A stretch of DNA of 48,781 bases from Croceivirga sp. (GCA_028281025.1 JANQKR010000009.1:1-48781), one strand, 5' to 3'; counted from the stretch's first letter, positions 34,835 through 45,843 are shown. Made by a program: numbers and translations. The notes: generated by a model from the letters alone, not told the origin.

Positions 34835-35599
34835 ATGGTTAAGAAAATTCTAATTCTGATTGTTGTGGCCGTGGGCCTGAGTTCCATGGCAATTTATGAA
34901 ACTAAAAAGGTGGAAGGTGCCAAAGGGATTTCGGCTGCCTATGAACCCATAGTGGTTTTGGAATTGTTTACGTCCCAAGGCTGTTCCAGTTGTCCCCCGG
35001 CGGACATCCTCCTGGACAAGGCAAAAAAGCAGTATCCGGATAATGTCTTTGCATTGTCCTACCATGTGGATTATTGGAATTACATTGGTTGGGAAGATCC
35101 CTTTAGTAACCCACAGTTTTCCAGAAAACAACGGGAATACAATACCAAGTTCCGATATTCCGGTAATTATACCCCGGAAATGGTTGTAAATGGCAGGGAG
35201 CATTTTGTGGGATCCAATGCCGGAAAGTTAAGCTCCAAAATAAAGGAATACCAAAAAGCCAATTCCGAGAACAGAGTGGTTTTGGGTGAAGCTACCAGAC
35301 AAGATCGGGAAATTGATTTTCAGTACCACATTAAGGGAGACCTAACGGGGAAACTTTTACGCGCCGTATTGGTTTTGGATGAACGGACCACTGTTGTAAA
35401 GCGGGGAGAGAATAGGAACAGGACCCTAAAAAATTCAAATATTGTGGTCAAGGAGCACTATATCCCCTTGAAATCCAAAGAAGGCCAGGGAAACATTCAA
35501 ATTCCAACCTGGGTAAAAACCGGTGAAAAATTGAAGCTGGTAGTGCTTGTGGAAAATTCAGCACTTGACATTACGGGAGCGGCCAAGATGGCAATTTAA
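34835..35599 (+). CDS. DUF1223 thioredoxin-like exported protein
   Basis: A 254-residue protein with a signal-anchor at the N-terminus (MVKKILILIVVAVGLSSMA) and a DUF1223 thioredoxin-like domain with ELFTSQGCSSCPPAD (C50 and C53), followed by SYHVDYWNYIGWEDPF and a C-terminal beta-rich part. The CxxC pair suggests periplasmic redox activity, but the family has no firm assignment. The start at 34835 is fixed by the signal; the open frame extends upstream over the divergent gene. It lies alone on the plus strand between two minus-strand blocks and is convergent with rsmE (15-bp gap). Confidence 0.87.
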   Translation: MVKKILILIVVAVGLSSMAIYETKKVEGAKGISAAYEPIVVLELFTSQGCSSCPPADILLDKAKKQYPDNVFALSYHVDYWNYIGWEDPFSNPQFSRKQREYNTKFRYSGNYTPEMVVNGREHFVGSNAGKLSSKIKEYQKANSENRVVLGEATRQDREIDFQYHIKGDLTGKLLRAVLVLDERTTVVKRGENRNRTLKNSNIVVKEHYIPLKSKEGQGNIQIPTWVKTGEKLKLVVLVENSALDITGAAKMAI

Positions 35600-35614
35600 G
35601 GGATGGTCCAGCGA

Positions 35615-36319
35615 TTATCTGTTGATCAAGGCCACAGTTGAACAGGCAACAATACCCGCGGTTTCGGTACGTAAACGATTCCTGCCCAAGGAAACCGGAT
35701 GGAACCCATGGTCCAGGGCCCTACGTATCTCACTTTTGGAAAAATCGCCCTCTGGTCCAATAAGGACGACCACATCCTTATCTGCCTGCACTTTTCGTTT
35801 TAACTCAAGCTTTTCATCGTCGTGGCAATGGGCAATGAATTTCAATTCCCCCTCAACCAGGTCCAAAAAATCCTGAAAAGGGGTAAGGGGGTTTAGTTTT
35901 GGCAAATACGTCTGCAAGGACTGTTTCATTGCGGCCTGTAGTACCTTTTCCAAACGTTCCGCTTTTATGACCTTTCGTTCGGAATGGTCACAAAGAACGG
36001 GGGTTATCTCGTCCACACCAATTTCCGTGGCTTTTTCCAAAAACCATTCGAAGCGATCATTCATTTTGGTAGGGGCTATGGCAATGTGGAGCGAGTGCAA
36101 TTTAGGTATCGTCTTTTCTTCGGAAACAATTTGGGCCTTACATTTTTTGGGGTCCGCTTCAAGAATTTTGGCCCGGAAGTGATAGCCCCTTCCATTGGTA
36201 ATATTCAAAATATCACCTTCTTTTTTCCTTAGGACCTTTACAATGTGTTTACTCTCTTCCGGTGGGAAGAAGAATTGTTTAAAACTGTTGTCCAGTGTTG
36301 GATTATAAAAAAGCTGCAT
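35615..36319 (-). CDS. rsmE: 16S rRNA (uracil-1498-N3)-methyltransferase
   Basis: A 234-residue SPOUT methyltransferase that methylates U1498 of 16S rRNA. N-terminal PUA-like region (about 1-70) with FFPPEESKHIVKVLRKKEGD, and the C-terminal knot with LIGPEGDFSKSEI and VSLGRNRLRTETAGIVA. The SAM-binding loops are intact. Its ATG overlaps the stop of the TfoX-N gene by one base, so it belongs to the tsaD–tfoX-N–rsmE run. Confidence 0.94.
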   Translation of the reverse strand: MQLFYNPTLDNSFKQFFFPPEESKHIVKVLRKKEGDILNITNGRGYHFRAKILEADPKKCKAQIVSEEKTIPKLHSLHIAIAPTKMNDRFEWFLEKATEIGVDEITPVLCDHSERKVIKAERLEKVLQAAMKQSLQTYLPKLNPLTPFQDFLDLVEGELKFIAHCHDDEKLELKRKVQADKDVVVLIGPEGDFSKSEIRRALDHGFHPVSLGRNRLRTETAGIVACSTVALINR

Positions 36320-36651
36320 TATTCCCCTAATTTATTTTTTGCATGTTCCAAACCGAGTTCCACCCAATAGTGCAGTTGTTCTTCGGTTTGGTAACCTCCT
36401 TCGGATACAAACACAAATTCCTTCATGGGTGTTCCGGTAAAGTCCATGGGACGTACATGTGCCATTTGGAGCACGGTTTCCATCTTTGTCCCGATTACCC
36501 GTACCATTACATCCTGGTTTATGGTGCCCACGGTCATTTTTCCTTTGTAGAGGAAGGCAATTCCACCGAACATTTTCTTTTGGACAAATTCCTCCGGAAA
36601 TAGCCCAAGAGTGGCTTCAATTCGTTTGGTCAAATCTAGATTATAGGCCAT
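36319..36651 (-). CDS. TfoX N-terminal domain-containing protein
   Basis: A 110-residue small protein with the TfoX_N pattern: KKMFGGIAFLYKGKMTVGTIN, DVMVRVIG, and MDFTGTPMKEFVFVSEGG. It lacks the C-terminal TfoX domain found in competence regulator Sxy/TfoX, so it is not evidence for a competence pathway. The frame is open to 36759, but that part overlaps the end of tsaD and is cysteine-rich and unlike protein; ATG 36651 lies 2 bp after the tsaD stop. It is downstream of tsaD and overlaps rsmE by one base. Confidence 0.85.
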   Translation of the reverse strand: MAYNLDLTKRIEATLGLFPEEFVQKKMFGGIAFLYKGKMTVGTINQDVMVRVIGTKMETVLQMAHVRPMDFTGTPMKEFVFVSEGGYQTEEQLHYWVELGLEHAKNKLGE

Positions 36652-36653
36652 TT

Positions 36654-37676
36654 TTAAAGTATGTATCGCGCTTTTGCAGAAACCTCCTGACGGGCAAAAT
36701 CCCCCTTTAAGTACTTTAGGTATCCTACAATACCTATCATTGCCGCATTGTCCGTACAATATTCAAACTTGGGGATGTATGTTTTCCAGCCCAAAACCTG
36801 CTCCATATCCTTGATTCTTTTTCGTATTTCCGAATTGGCGGATACCCCACCACCAATGGCAATTTCTTTGATCCCTGTCATTTTGGAGGCCTTTTTAAGC
36901 TTGTCCATCAATATGGTTACGATGGTCTCCTGGATGGAAGCGCAAATATCGTTGCGATGCTCCTGGACAAAATCGGGGTTTTCTTTGGTTTTCCTTTGAA
37001 TGAAATATAAAATACTGGTTTTTAGTCCGCTAAAACTAAAATTAAGGTGCTCCACCTTAGGTTTTGGAAATTCAAACGCCTTGGGATTTCCCTTTTGCGC
37101 GTATTTGTCAATTAAAGGTCCTCCAGGATAGGGCAATCCCAATAATTTGGCACTCTTGTCAAAGGCTTCCCCTACGGCATCATCCAAACTCTCCCCCAAA
37201 ATTTCCATATCAAAATGGTCATTGACCTGAACGATTTGGGTATGCCCGCCGCTTATGGTCAAGGCAAGAAAAGGAAAATTGGGAACGGTTTTATCTTCTT
37301 CCTTAATAAAATGGGCAAGGATATGTGCCTGCATATGGTTCACTTCAATTAAGGGAATACCCAATCCCAGGGCAAGGGATTTTGCAAAGGAAGTGCCTAC
37401 CAAAAGGGATCCAAGAAGTCCCGGACCTCTTGTAAAGGCTATGGCGGAGAGTTCATTTTTGCCGATATTTGCCTTGGCCAAAGCTTGATGGACGACAGGT
37501 ACAATGTTTTGTTGGTGTGCCCTCGATGCCAACTCGGGAACCACGCCACCGTATTGTTGGTGAATTTCCTGATTGGCAACAATATTACTTAACACGGTAC
37601 TGTTACAAAGAATAGCGGCAGCGGTGTCGTCGCAAGAAGACTCAATGGCCAGGATATATTTTTTTGAAGTGTTCAA
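36654..37676 (-). CDS. tsaD: tRNA N6-adenosine threonylcarbamoyltransferase
   Basis: Transfers threonylcarbamoyl to A37 of ANN-decoding tRNAs, working with TsaB, TsaE and TsaC. The 340 residues of this ASKHA-fold enzyme show AIESSCDDTAAAIL, the metal site HMQAHILAH (H114 and H118), LTISGGHTQIVQV and FSFSGLKTS. No residue is obviously missing. It is divergent from tamB, a pairing I recall from other Flavobacteriaceae, and is followed by the TfoX-N and rsmE genes. Confidence 0.96.
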   Translation of the reverse strand: MNTSKKYILAIESSCDDTAAAILCNSTVLSNIVANQEIHQQYGGVVPELASRAHQQNIVPVVHQALAKANIGKNELSAIAFTRGPGLLGSLLVGTSFAKSLALGLGIPLIEVNHMQAHILAHFIKEEDKTVPNFPFLALTISGGHTQIVQVNDHFDMEILGESLDDAVGEAFDKSAKLLGLPYPGGPLIDKYAQKGNPKAFEFPKPKVEHLNFSFSGLKTSILYFIQRKTKENPDFVQEHRNDICASIQETIVTILMDKLKKASKMTGIKEIAIGGGVSANSEIRKRIKDMEQVLGWKTYIPKFEYCTDNAAMIGIVGYLKYLKGDFARQEVSAKARYIL

Positions 37677-37701
37677 TGGCTTTGGAACGAAAATTGTCCT
37701 A

Positions 37702-37709
37702 CAAATATA
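37702..37709 (-). promoter_or_regulatory. Candidate -7 element for tsaD
   Basis: Minus-strand TATATTTG matches TAnnTTTG, 26 bp upstream of the tsaD ATG. TTTG (forward CAAA, 37726-37729) lies 16 bp further upstream, a little closer than the usual spacing. Confidence 0.4.
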
Positions 37710-37771
37710 AAAGGTAACGCGCTATCAAAAAATTAAGGAAAATAGGGGTTAGGCTACTGCTGATACTCATT

Positions 37772-40700
37772 TTGATGGGTGTTTTGGCAACGATAGTCTT
37801 CTCCCTCCCCATAGTACAGACCAAGTTGGCGAAATATGCGACGGATAGCCTTAACCAGGAATTTGGCACCAATATAGGTATTGAAAGGGTAAGGTTTTCC
37901 CCGTTTACCTTAGGTACCACCATAAAGAACATATACGTTGAGGACTACAAAGGGGATACCTTGATACACATCCAAAAACTATCCACTTCCATTTTGAACC
38001 TGAGAAAAATGATCGACGGGGATATGGAATTTGGGGAAATTGATGTTGATGGGTTGTTGTTGCATATGAAAACCTATGCAGAGGAGACCAATACCAATTT
38101 GGATGTTTTTATTGATAAGTTGGATGATGGAGAACCCAGGGCACCCGGTACCCCACCATTTTTTATGGCAGCTTCGGAAATTAACTTGAGCAACAGTAGG
38201 TATGTGTTAAGTGATGAGAATCTGGAGAATTCCAAAATACTGGATTTCAAAAACCTGGAACTGAGTTCGGAGGATTTCCAAATTTTAGGGCCTGATGTTT
38301 CCCTACAAATTTTGGAATTGGGTTTAAAAAGTGGAAGGGGCGTTGACCTTAAAAGACTGCAGACCAGGTTTTCGTACACAAAACAACAAATGCGATTTGA
38401 TTCTTTGCGCATAGAAACACCGGAATCCCAGATAAAGGGCCAGTTGGTCTTTGACTATAACCGGGAGGATTTTGCGGATTTTTTGGACAAAGTCCAAGTA
38501 TCGGCCCAGTTCGATGAATCCACCGTTGCCTTTAATGAGATCAACAAATACTTCAACGAATTTGGTAAGGACAGGATCGCCACCTTTTCGACCGCGGCAA
38601 ATGGTGTTCTGAACGATTTGAACTTTGAGGAATTATTACTCTTTTCCGACAATACCGGGATACGGGGGGATTTTAACTTCAAGAATATGTTCAAGGATTC
38701 GGAGCCTTTTAAAATGGAGGCCCAGATGAAAAATGTCACTTCCAGTTATTATCAATTACGTGCCCTGTTGCCCAATATTTTGGGAAAGAACATTTTGCCA
38801 ACCTCATTTCAAAAATTCGGACAGTTCACCGTAAGGGGGGATACAGAGGTTACGGAGAACTCCATTGATGCCAAAATAAACCTCAATACGGCCATTGGAA
38901 GTTGTTATTCCGATCTTCAGATGACCAACATCAATAACATTGATGACGCCTCCTACAGGGGGTTCATTTCTTTGATAAATTTTGATTTGGGAAACTTTTT
39001 GAATGACCCAAAGTTTGGTAAAACCTCATTGGATGTGAATGTGGAAGGCCGGGGTTTTATCGCAGAATATCTAAATACCGAGGCCATTGGGGATGTGTAC
39101 ACCATGGAATTCAATGGGTATCAGTATAAGGATGTTAAGGTTTCGGGAATTATTAAGGAAGAACTCTTTGATGGGTCCCTGATCAGTAATGACGAAAACC
39201 TAAAGCTGAACTTTAAGGGACTTGCCGATTTTAGCCAGGAGGAGAACAATTTCAATTTTATCGCTTCCGTGGATTATGCGGATTTGAGCAAGCTGAATTT
39301 TATTAAGGAAGAAGTTTCCATTTTTAAGGGAGATGTACGAATGGACATTACCGGCAATACATTGGATAATATTGTTGGCGATCTAAAATTCTCCGAAACA
39401 CAATTTCAAAATAAAAACGACACGTATCGTTTTGACGACTTTGCGGTTTCCTCCACATTTGAAAAGGATAGTCTAAGAAATATTCAAATCATTTCCCCGG
39501 ATATTATCACCGGTTATATGAAGGGGAACTTTAAGGTTAGGGAACTGGGAAGGCTTCTACAGAATTCCATAGGGAGTATTTATACCAACTATAGACCATA
39601 TGAGATTTCGGAAGGTCAGAAATTGGATTTCAATTTTCGCATTTACAACAAAATTGTGGATGTGTTCTTTCCCGAGGTGAAACTTGGTCCGGATACCTTT
39701 ATCCGGGGAAATATCAAATCGGACCAAGGAGACTTTAAACTCACATTCAAATCACCCAGTATTGAGGCGTTCAAAAATAAATTCAATGAGGTTGAACTGA
39801 AAATAGACAATAAGAACCCACTCTTTAATACCTTTCTGACCGTGGAGGACATGTCCACGGTTTACTACGATGTCCATGATTTTAACCTGATCAATACCAC
39901 CTTAAAGGATACCTTGTTCTTTAGGACTGAATTTAAGGGAGGCAGTCAATTTAATGACAGCTATAACCTGAACTTCTATCACACCTTTAATAAGGAGAAC
40001 AAATCCGTAATTGGACTAAAAACTTCGGACATCAACTTCAAGGGCAATACATGGGTCTTGAACAAATCCGGGGACAAAAAGAATAAGGTTATCATAAACC
40101 GGACTTTGGATAGCATCCAAATCCAGGAGATTGTCATGGACAATAACAATGAGGAGCAAATCAGATTAAGGGGCGAATTGGCCGATTCCACCTATAAGGA
40201 TTTGGAATTACGATTCAGGATAGTCTCCTTGGATAAAGTGACGCCTTCCATAGACAGTTTAAAATTGGATGGAAAGGTCAATGGATTTTTAAACATCCTA
40301 CAGAAAGATGGCAAATACCTGCCCTCATCAAGTATGCTTATCAATGACTTTGCGGTAAATGAAATGATCATGGGGGACATGGAGGTGGTAATTTTTGGAA
40401 ACAATGACCTTTCGCAATTTGGGGTCAACTCCTGGGTGAGCAAGGATGGGGTGGAAAGATTCAGTTTAAACGGTAATATCAACAACGGGCGTAACGAGAC
40501 TACGTTGGATTTGTTGGCGGCATTCGATGACTTTGATTTGAAACCCTTTGCACCCTTGGGGGAGGACATTATTTCCAACATCCATGGTTTCGTAAATGGC
40601 AATGCCCGTATTACCGGAAATGCCAGGAATCCCGTTATGAACGGCACCCTGACCCTAAATGAGGCCGGTCTGGGAATCCCCTACTTAAATGTGGACTACA

Positions 40701-42196
40701 ATTTTGCTCCCTTTTCCAGGGTACGATTATTTGATCAAAGTTTTTATTTTGAAAACATGGCGTTGACGGACGCTTCCGAAGGAACTAGGGCATTCCTGGA
40801 CGGTACCATTTCCCATAGGGAATTCGGGGATTGGACATTGGGCTTAAATGTAGATACCGGTGGAGAGCGATTTTTGATCTTAAACACGGATTATGAGGAG
40901 GAAGCCCTGTATTATGGCACCGGCTTTGCCAACGGAAGAGGTTCCATTTATGGGCCAACAACGGCATTGAACATAGAATTTGAGGGTGCCACGGCCCGGG
41001 GGACATCCTTAAAAATCCCATTGAGTGACGTGACCAGTGTAGGGGATTATTCCTTTATCAATTTTATTGAAAAAAATCAAGGAGGGACAATTGCCTCAGA
41101 AAGGGTATTGAGTGAATATGAGGGGCTGGAAATGGTCTTTGACCTGGCAGTTACCCCGGACGCCGAGGTCGAAATTATTGTGGATAAGGAAAATAAGAGC
41201 TCCCTGAAGGGTACGGGAGAAGGGCTGTTATTGATGGAGATCAATACCAACGGCAAATTCAATATGTACGGAGAATTTGTTGTAGTGACCGGGCAGTATC
41301 GGTTTAGAAGGGCCGGATTGATAGACAAGACCTTTGTCGTGGAACCGGGAGGGACCATTCTTTGGGACAGTGGTAATCCCCTGGAAGCCCAATTGGGGTT
41401 AAAGGCGGTGTATTCCCTAAATGCCAATCCTGCGCCCCTGTTGGACAATCCTGGAAATACAAGGAGAATACCAACGGAGGTCGTGGTACGATTGGATGGC
41501 GAATTGGAAAACCCCACAATAGATTTTGATATTGAATTCCCAGGAACCAGTTCCGTGGTGAAATCGGAATTGGAATATAGATTACAAGACCCCACCATAG
41601 AAAACAATAATGCCTTCTTCCTTTTGGCACAGGGAACTTTTGTAAACGAACAGACCGGCCTCAATCAGCAAGCGGTCACCGGGAATCTAATTCAAACGGC
41701 TTCCGGATTATTGAATCAGGTATTGGGGGGCAATAATGACAAGCTCAATTTTGGAGTTTCTTATGAACAAGGCTTTCAGGATGCCGGAATTGATACTGAG
41801 GACAGGATCGGAGTTACCGTTTCCACCCAGATATCCGATCGTGTTTTGGTGAATGGAAGGGTAGGGGTACCGGTGGGCGGCGTTTCCGAAACCGTAGTTG
41901 CCGGCGATGTGGAGGTGCAGGTACTGTTGAATGAGGAAGGAACACTAAGTGCCAAAATATTCAATCGGGAAAATGTGATCGAACAATTCCTGGCAGAACG
42001 CCAGGGATATACCCAGGGTGTGGGACTTTCCTATCAGGTAGACTTCAATAACTTCAAGGATTTAATGGCACAGATTTTTAGGCCAAGAAAAAAAGAAAGG
42101 CCCCAGGCAAAAGAAACTTTGGATAATTCCGTAATGGGAAAGGACAGTCTTATTAACTTTCGTTCAAAAAGCTCGGTTTCCCGTCAAAAAAGATAG
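37772..42196 (+). CDS. TamB-like translocation/assembly protein (DUF490)
   Basis: A very large periplasm-spanning AsmA/TamB protein of at least 1474 residues, predicted to form a beta-taco groove carrying phospholipids or aiding outer-membrane protein assembly. It ends in a TamB (DUF490) domain with GLLLMEINTNGKFNMYGEF and RFRRAGLIDKTFVVEPGG. The N-terminal anchor helix (RLLLILILMGVLATIVF) begins upstream of the first usable TTG/ATG (37772/37775): the frame is open from 37718 and includes KKLRKIGVR, but contains no ATG. The true start may be the ATC at 37724 (ATC AAA AAA) or another rare codon. It is divergent from tsaD. Confidence 0.88.
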   Translation: MMGVLATIVFSLPIVQTKLAKYATDSLNQEFGTNIGIERVRFSPFTLGTTIKNIYVEDYKGDTLIHIQKLSTSILNLRKMIDGDMEFGEIDVDGLLLHMKTYAEETNTNLDVFIDKLDDGEPRAPGTPPFFMAASEINLSNSRYVLSDENLENSKILDFKNLELSSEDFQILGPDVSLQILELGLKSGRGVDLKRLQTRFSYTKQQMRFDSLRIETPESQIKGQLVFDYNREDFADFLDKVQVSAQFDESTVAFNEINKYFNEFGKDRIATFSTAANGVLNDLNFEELLLFSDNTGIRGDFNFKNMFKDSEPFKMEAQMKNVTSSYYQLRALLPNILGKNILPTSFQKFGQFTVRGDTEVTENSIDAKINLNTAIGSCYSDLQMTNINNIDDASYRGFISLINFDLGNFLNDPKFGKTSLDVNVEGRGFIAEYLNTEAIGDVYTMEFNGYQYKDVKVSGIIKEELFDGSLISNDENLKLNFKGLADFSQEENNFNFIASVDYADLSKLNFIKEEVSIFKGDVRMDITGNTLDNIVGDLKFSETQFQNKNDTYRFDDFAVSSTFEKDSLRNIQIISPDIITGYMKGNFKVRELGRLLQNSIGSIYTNYRPYEISEGQKLDFNFRIYNKIVDVFFPEVKLGPDTFIRGNIKSDQGDFKLTFKSPSIEAFKNKFNEVELKIDNKNPLFNTFLTVEDMSTVYYDVHDFNLINTTLKDTLFFRTEFKGGSQFNDSYNLNFYHTFNKENKSVIGLKTSDINFKGNTWVLNKSGDKKNKVIINRTLDSIQIQEIVMDNNNEEQIRLRGELADSTYKDLELRFRIVSLDKVTPSIDSLKLDGKVNGFLNILQKDGKYLPSSSMLINDFAVNEMIMGDMEVVIFGNNDLSQFGVNSWVSKDGVERFSLNGNINNGRNETTLDLLAAFDDFDLKPFAPLGEDIISNIHGFVNGNARITGNARNPVMNGTLTLNEAGLGIPYLNVDYNFAPFSRVRLFDQSFYFENMALTDASEGTRAFLDGTISHREFGDWTLGLNVDTGGERFLILNTDYEEEALYYGTGFANGRGSIYGPTTALNIEFEGATARGTSLKIPLSDVTSVGDYSFINFIEKNQGGTIASERVLSEYEGLEMVFDLAVTPDAEVEIIVDKENKSSLKGTGEGLLLMEINTNGKFNMYGEFVVVTGQYRFRRAGLIDKTFVVEPGGTILWDSGNPLEAQLGLKAVYSLNANPAPLLDNPGNTRRIPTEVVVRLDGELENPTIDFDIEFPGTSSVVKSELEYRLQDPTIENNNAFFLLAQGTFVNEQTGLNQQAVTGNLIQTASGLLNQVLGGNNDKLNFGVSYEQGFQDAGIDTEDRIGVTVSTQISDRVLVNGRVGVPVGGVSETVVAGDVEVQVLLNEEGTLSAKIFNRENVIEQFLAERQGYTQGVGLSYQVDFNNFKDLMAQIFRPRKKERPQAKETLDNSVMGKDSLINFRSKSSVSRQKR

Positions 42197-42297
42197 GATT
42201 TTATCATTTTTCAATACGTTTTTTTACGAAAACGTTTGAAAAAACCCTTGGAAGATAAAGTAGGACAAAGCTCATTTTTTTATTGGGGGAAGTTTGC

Positions 42298-42305
42298 TAG
42301 CTTTG
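42298..42305 (+). promoter_or_regulatory. Candidate -7 element for pfkA
   Basis: TAGCTTTG matches TAnnTTTG, 17 bp upstream of the ATG at 42322. No clear TTTG lies at the usual -33 spacing. The position gives a short leader for the pfkA–gapA unit. Confidence 0.35.
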
Positions 42306-42321
42306 ACGTTTAATAAAAAAA

Positions 42322-44329
<2,008 letters not shown>

Positions 44330-44342
44330 CCAAGCATAACAG

Positions 44343-44384
44343 TATTCCTGAAAATATGGGGTAAAATCCTTATTTTCAGGAATA
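44343..44384 (+). terminator. Hairpin between gapA and the sugar kinase gene
   Basis: Perfect 14-bp arms TATTCCTGAAAATA (44343-44356) and TATTTTCAGGAATA (44371-44384) with a 14-nt loop are followed by TTTATTTC. It fits a terminator or attenuator after gapA; its AT-richness means full termination is uncertain and read-through into the kinase gene is plausible. Confidence 0.65.
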
Positions 44385-44399
44385 TTTATTTCTACAGGA

Positions 44400-45251
44400 A
44401 TGATTTTAATAGTTGATAGTGGTGCCACTAAATCGGATTGGATCGCCTTGGATGAAAATGGCGAACAACTGTTCGTTACCCAAACCTTGGGATTGAGTCC
44501 GGAAGTACTGGCCCGAGAGGTCATAGAAGATCGTTTGGCGAACAATTTTGAACTTTCAAAAAATAAAGAGGCCGTTAGCCGACTCTATTTCTACGGGGCG
44601 GGCTGTGGTACGGACAGAATGAAAAAATTCCTTAAAGGGATTTTCGGTGATTTTTTTCCCAATGCAAAAGCTGAAGTTAGGGAAGATACCTATGCCGCAA
44701 TTTATTCGACGACCAAAATAGGTTCCCAAGGTATCGTATGTATTTTAGGAACGGGTTCCAATTGCAGCTATTACGATGGACACCAATTGTTTCAGAAGGT
44801 AACCTCTTTGGGCTATATCCCTATGGATGACGGTAGTGGGAACTTTTTTGGAAGGAAATTACTCCGTGATTACTACTTTCATAAAATGCCGCAGGATTTG
44901 GGAATCAAATTTGCCAAGGAGTACGAATTGGAAGCTGATGTTATTAAAGACAATTTATACAAACAGCCCAATCCCAATACCTATTTGGCAACCTTTGCCA
45001 GGTTCATTATTGAGAACAAGAACCATCCTTACTGTCGTGGTGTCATAGACAAGGGCTTTCAACAATTTGTGAACAATTACATTATGCAATTTGAACTGGC
45101 CACTAAGGTCCCAATTCATTTTGTGGGCAGTATTGCCCATTTTCTTAAAGAGGAATTGACCACTGTTCTGGAACGAAACGATTTGATCCTTGGGGTTATA
45201 CGAAGGAGACCTATTGATGGGCTGGTGAAATTCCATCAAAATACGATTTAG
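44400..45251 (+). CDS. BadF/BadG-type sugar kinase (N-acetylglucosamine kinase-like)
   Basis: A 283-residue ASKHA-fold kinase with the phosphate-1 motif ILIVDSGATKSDW, phosphate-2/adenosine region CILGTGSNCSYYDG, and a glycine-rich GYIPMDDGSGNFFGRKLLRDY. This is the pattern of the BadF/BadG/BcrA/BcrD group in which bacterial N-acetylglucosamine and glucosamine kinases fall. The linkage to pfkA and gapA favours a role in feeding hexosamines or hexoses into glycolysis; the exact sugar is inferred. It lies downstream of the gapA hairpin. Confidence 0.86.
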   Translation: MILIVDSGATKSDWIALDENGEQLFVTQTLGLSPEVLAREVIEDRLANNFELSKNKEAVSRLYFYGAGCGTDRMKKFLKGIFGDFFPNAKAEVREDTYAAIYSTTKIGSQGIVCILGTGSNCSYYDGHQLFQKVTSLGYIPMDDGSGNFFGRKLLRDYYFHKMPQDLGIKFAKEYELEADVIKDNLYKQPNPNTYLATFARFIIENKNHPYCRGVIDKGFQQFVNNYIMQFELATKVPIHFVGSIAHFLKEELTTVLERNDLILGVIRRRPIDGLVKFHQNTI

Positions 45252-45258
45252 CCTTTGG

Positions 45259-45272
45259 TCCCGTTGACGGGA
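45259..45272 (+). terminator. Weak GC-rich hairpin after the kinase gene
   Basis: TCCCG-TTGA-CGGGA gives a 5-bp stem with a tetraloop 8 bp after the kinase stop codon, followed by a short ATTTCCC. It could help end transcription; the run of T is poor. Confidence 0.3.
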
Positions 45273-45324
45273 TTTCCCAATCGTCCTTACACTCCCCATT
45301 TCGAAATCACAAGGAAAACCCAAA

Positions 45325-45403
45325 CGTCATTTCCAACCGTTGTACCGAGTGACCCGTGTCGCGCAAGGCCGAAAGACCCATTCTTTGCTCAATTGATATG
45401 ACG
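45325..45403. repeat. REP-like inverted element in an intergenic gap
   Basis: A 79-bp GC-rich segment is framed by CGTCAT (45325-45330) and ATGACG (45398-45403). It carries internal pieces such as CCGAGTGACCCG and CGCAAGGCCGAAAGACCC, reminiscent of dispersed REP-like elements of flavobacterial genomes that begin GTCAT and end ATGAC. It lies between convergent genes. Only one copy is present in the window, so repetition is not shown. Confidence 0.4.
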
Positions 45404-45462
45404 AAAAGCGGTATTCCAGCCGATTAAATGGATTCTTTTATGCTATTGAAGTCGAACGGAAG

Positions 45463-45843
45463 TTATTGAACCGCTATCATGGATATTTCCACATTTACGA
45501 ACATCGGCAGGTTCGCCACTTCAACGGTCTCCCTTGCCGGGGCGGTATCTGGGTTGAAATAGCCTCCATAAACCTCATTCACCAAGGAAAACTGGTGCAT
45601 GTCCTTTAAAAAAATAGATGTCTTTACTACATTTTCAAAAGTCATTTCCGCAGCTTCCAAAATGGCTTTTAGATTTTGCATGCACTGTTCCGCTTCTTTT
45701 TTTACGTCTCCTTTTACCAGTTCCCCGGTGGTTGGGTCAATAGGTGTTTGACCGGAAATATAGAGTGTATCTTTAATCAATATCGCTTGGTTGTAAGGCC
45801 CAATGGGAGCGGGTGCATTTGAGGTTGTAATTATTGTTTTCAT
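45463..45843 (-). CDS. ridA: RidA family reactive intermediate/imine deaminase
   Basis: A 126-residue trimeric YjgF/YER057c/UK114 protein that hydrolyses reactive enamines and imines from PLP-enzyme reactions. From ATG 45843 it has NAPAPIGPYNQAI, the catalytic arginine in APARETVEVANLP (R104) and the terminal VNVEISMIAV with E119. A TTG one codon upstream is unlikely to be the start. It lies 107 bp downstream of lptD on the same strand and may share its transcript. Confidence 0.94.
   Translation of the reverse strand: MKTIITTSNAPAPIGPYNQAILIKDTLYISGQTPIDPTTGELVKGDVKKEAEQCMQNLKAILEAAEMTFENVVKTSIFLKDMHQFSLVNEVYGGYFNPDTAPARETVEVANLPMFVNVEISMIAVQ

Noticed and set aside
36319-36651. TfoX-N gene as evidence of natural competence
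   Set aside because: Only the N-terminal domain is present and no competence genes are nearby; stand-alone TfoX-N proteins are widespread without such a role.
45252-45462. tRNA or small RNA gene in the gap after the kinase gene
   Set aside because: The GC-rich segment does not fold as a cloverleaf and has no TTCGA-type T-loop; it fits an inverted-repeat element better.
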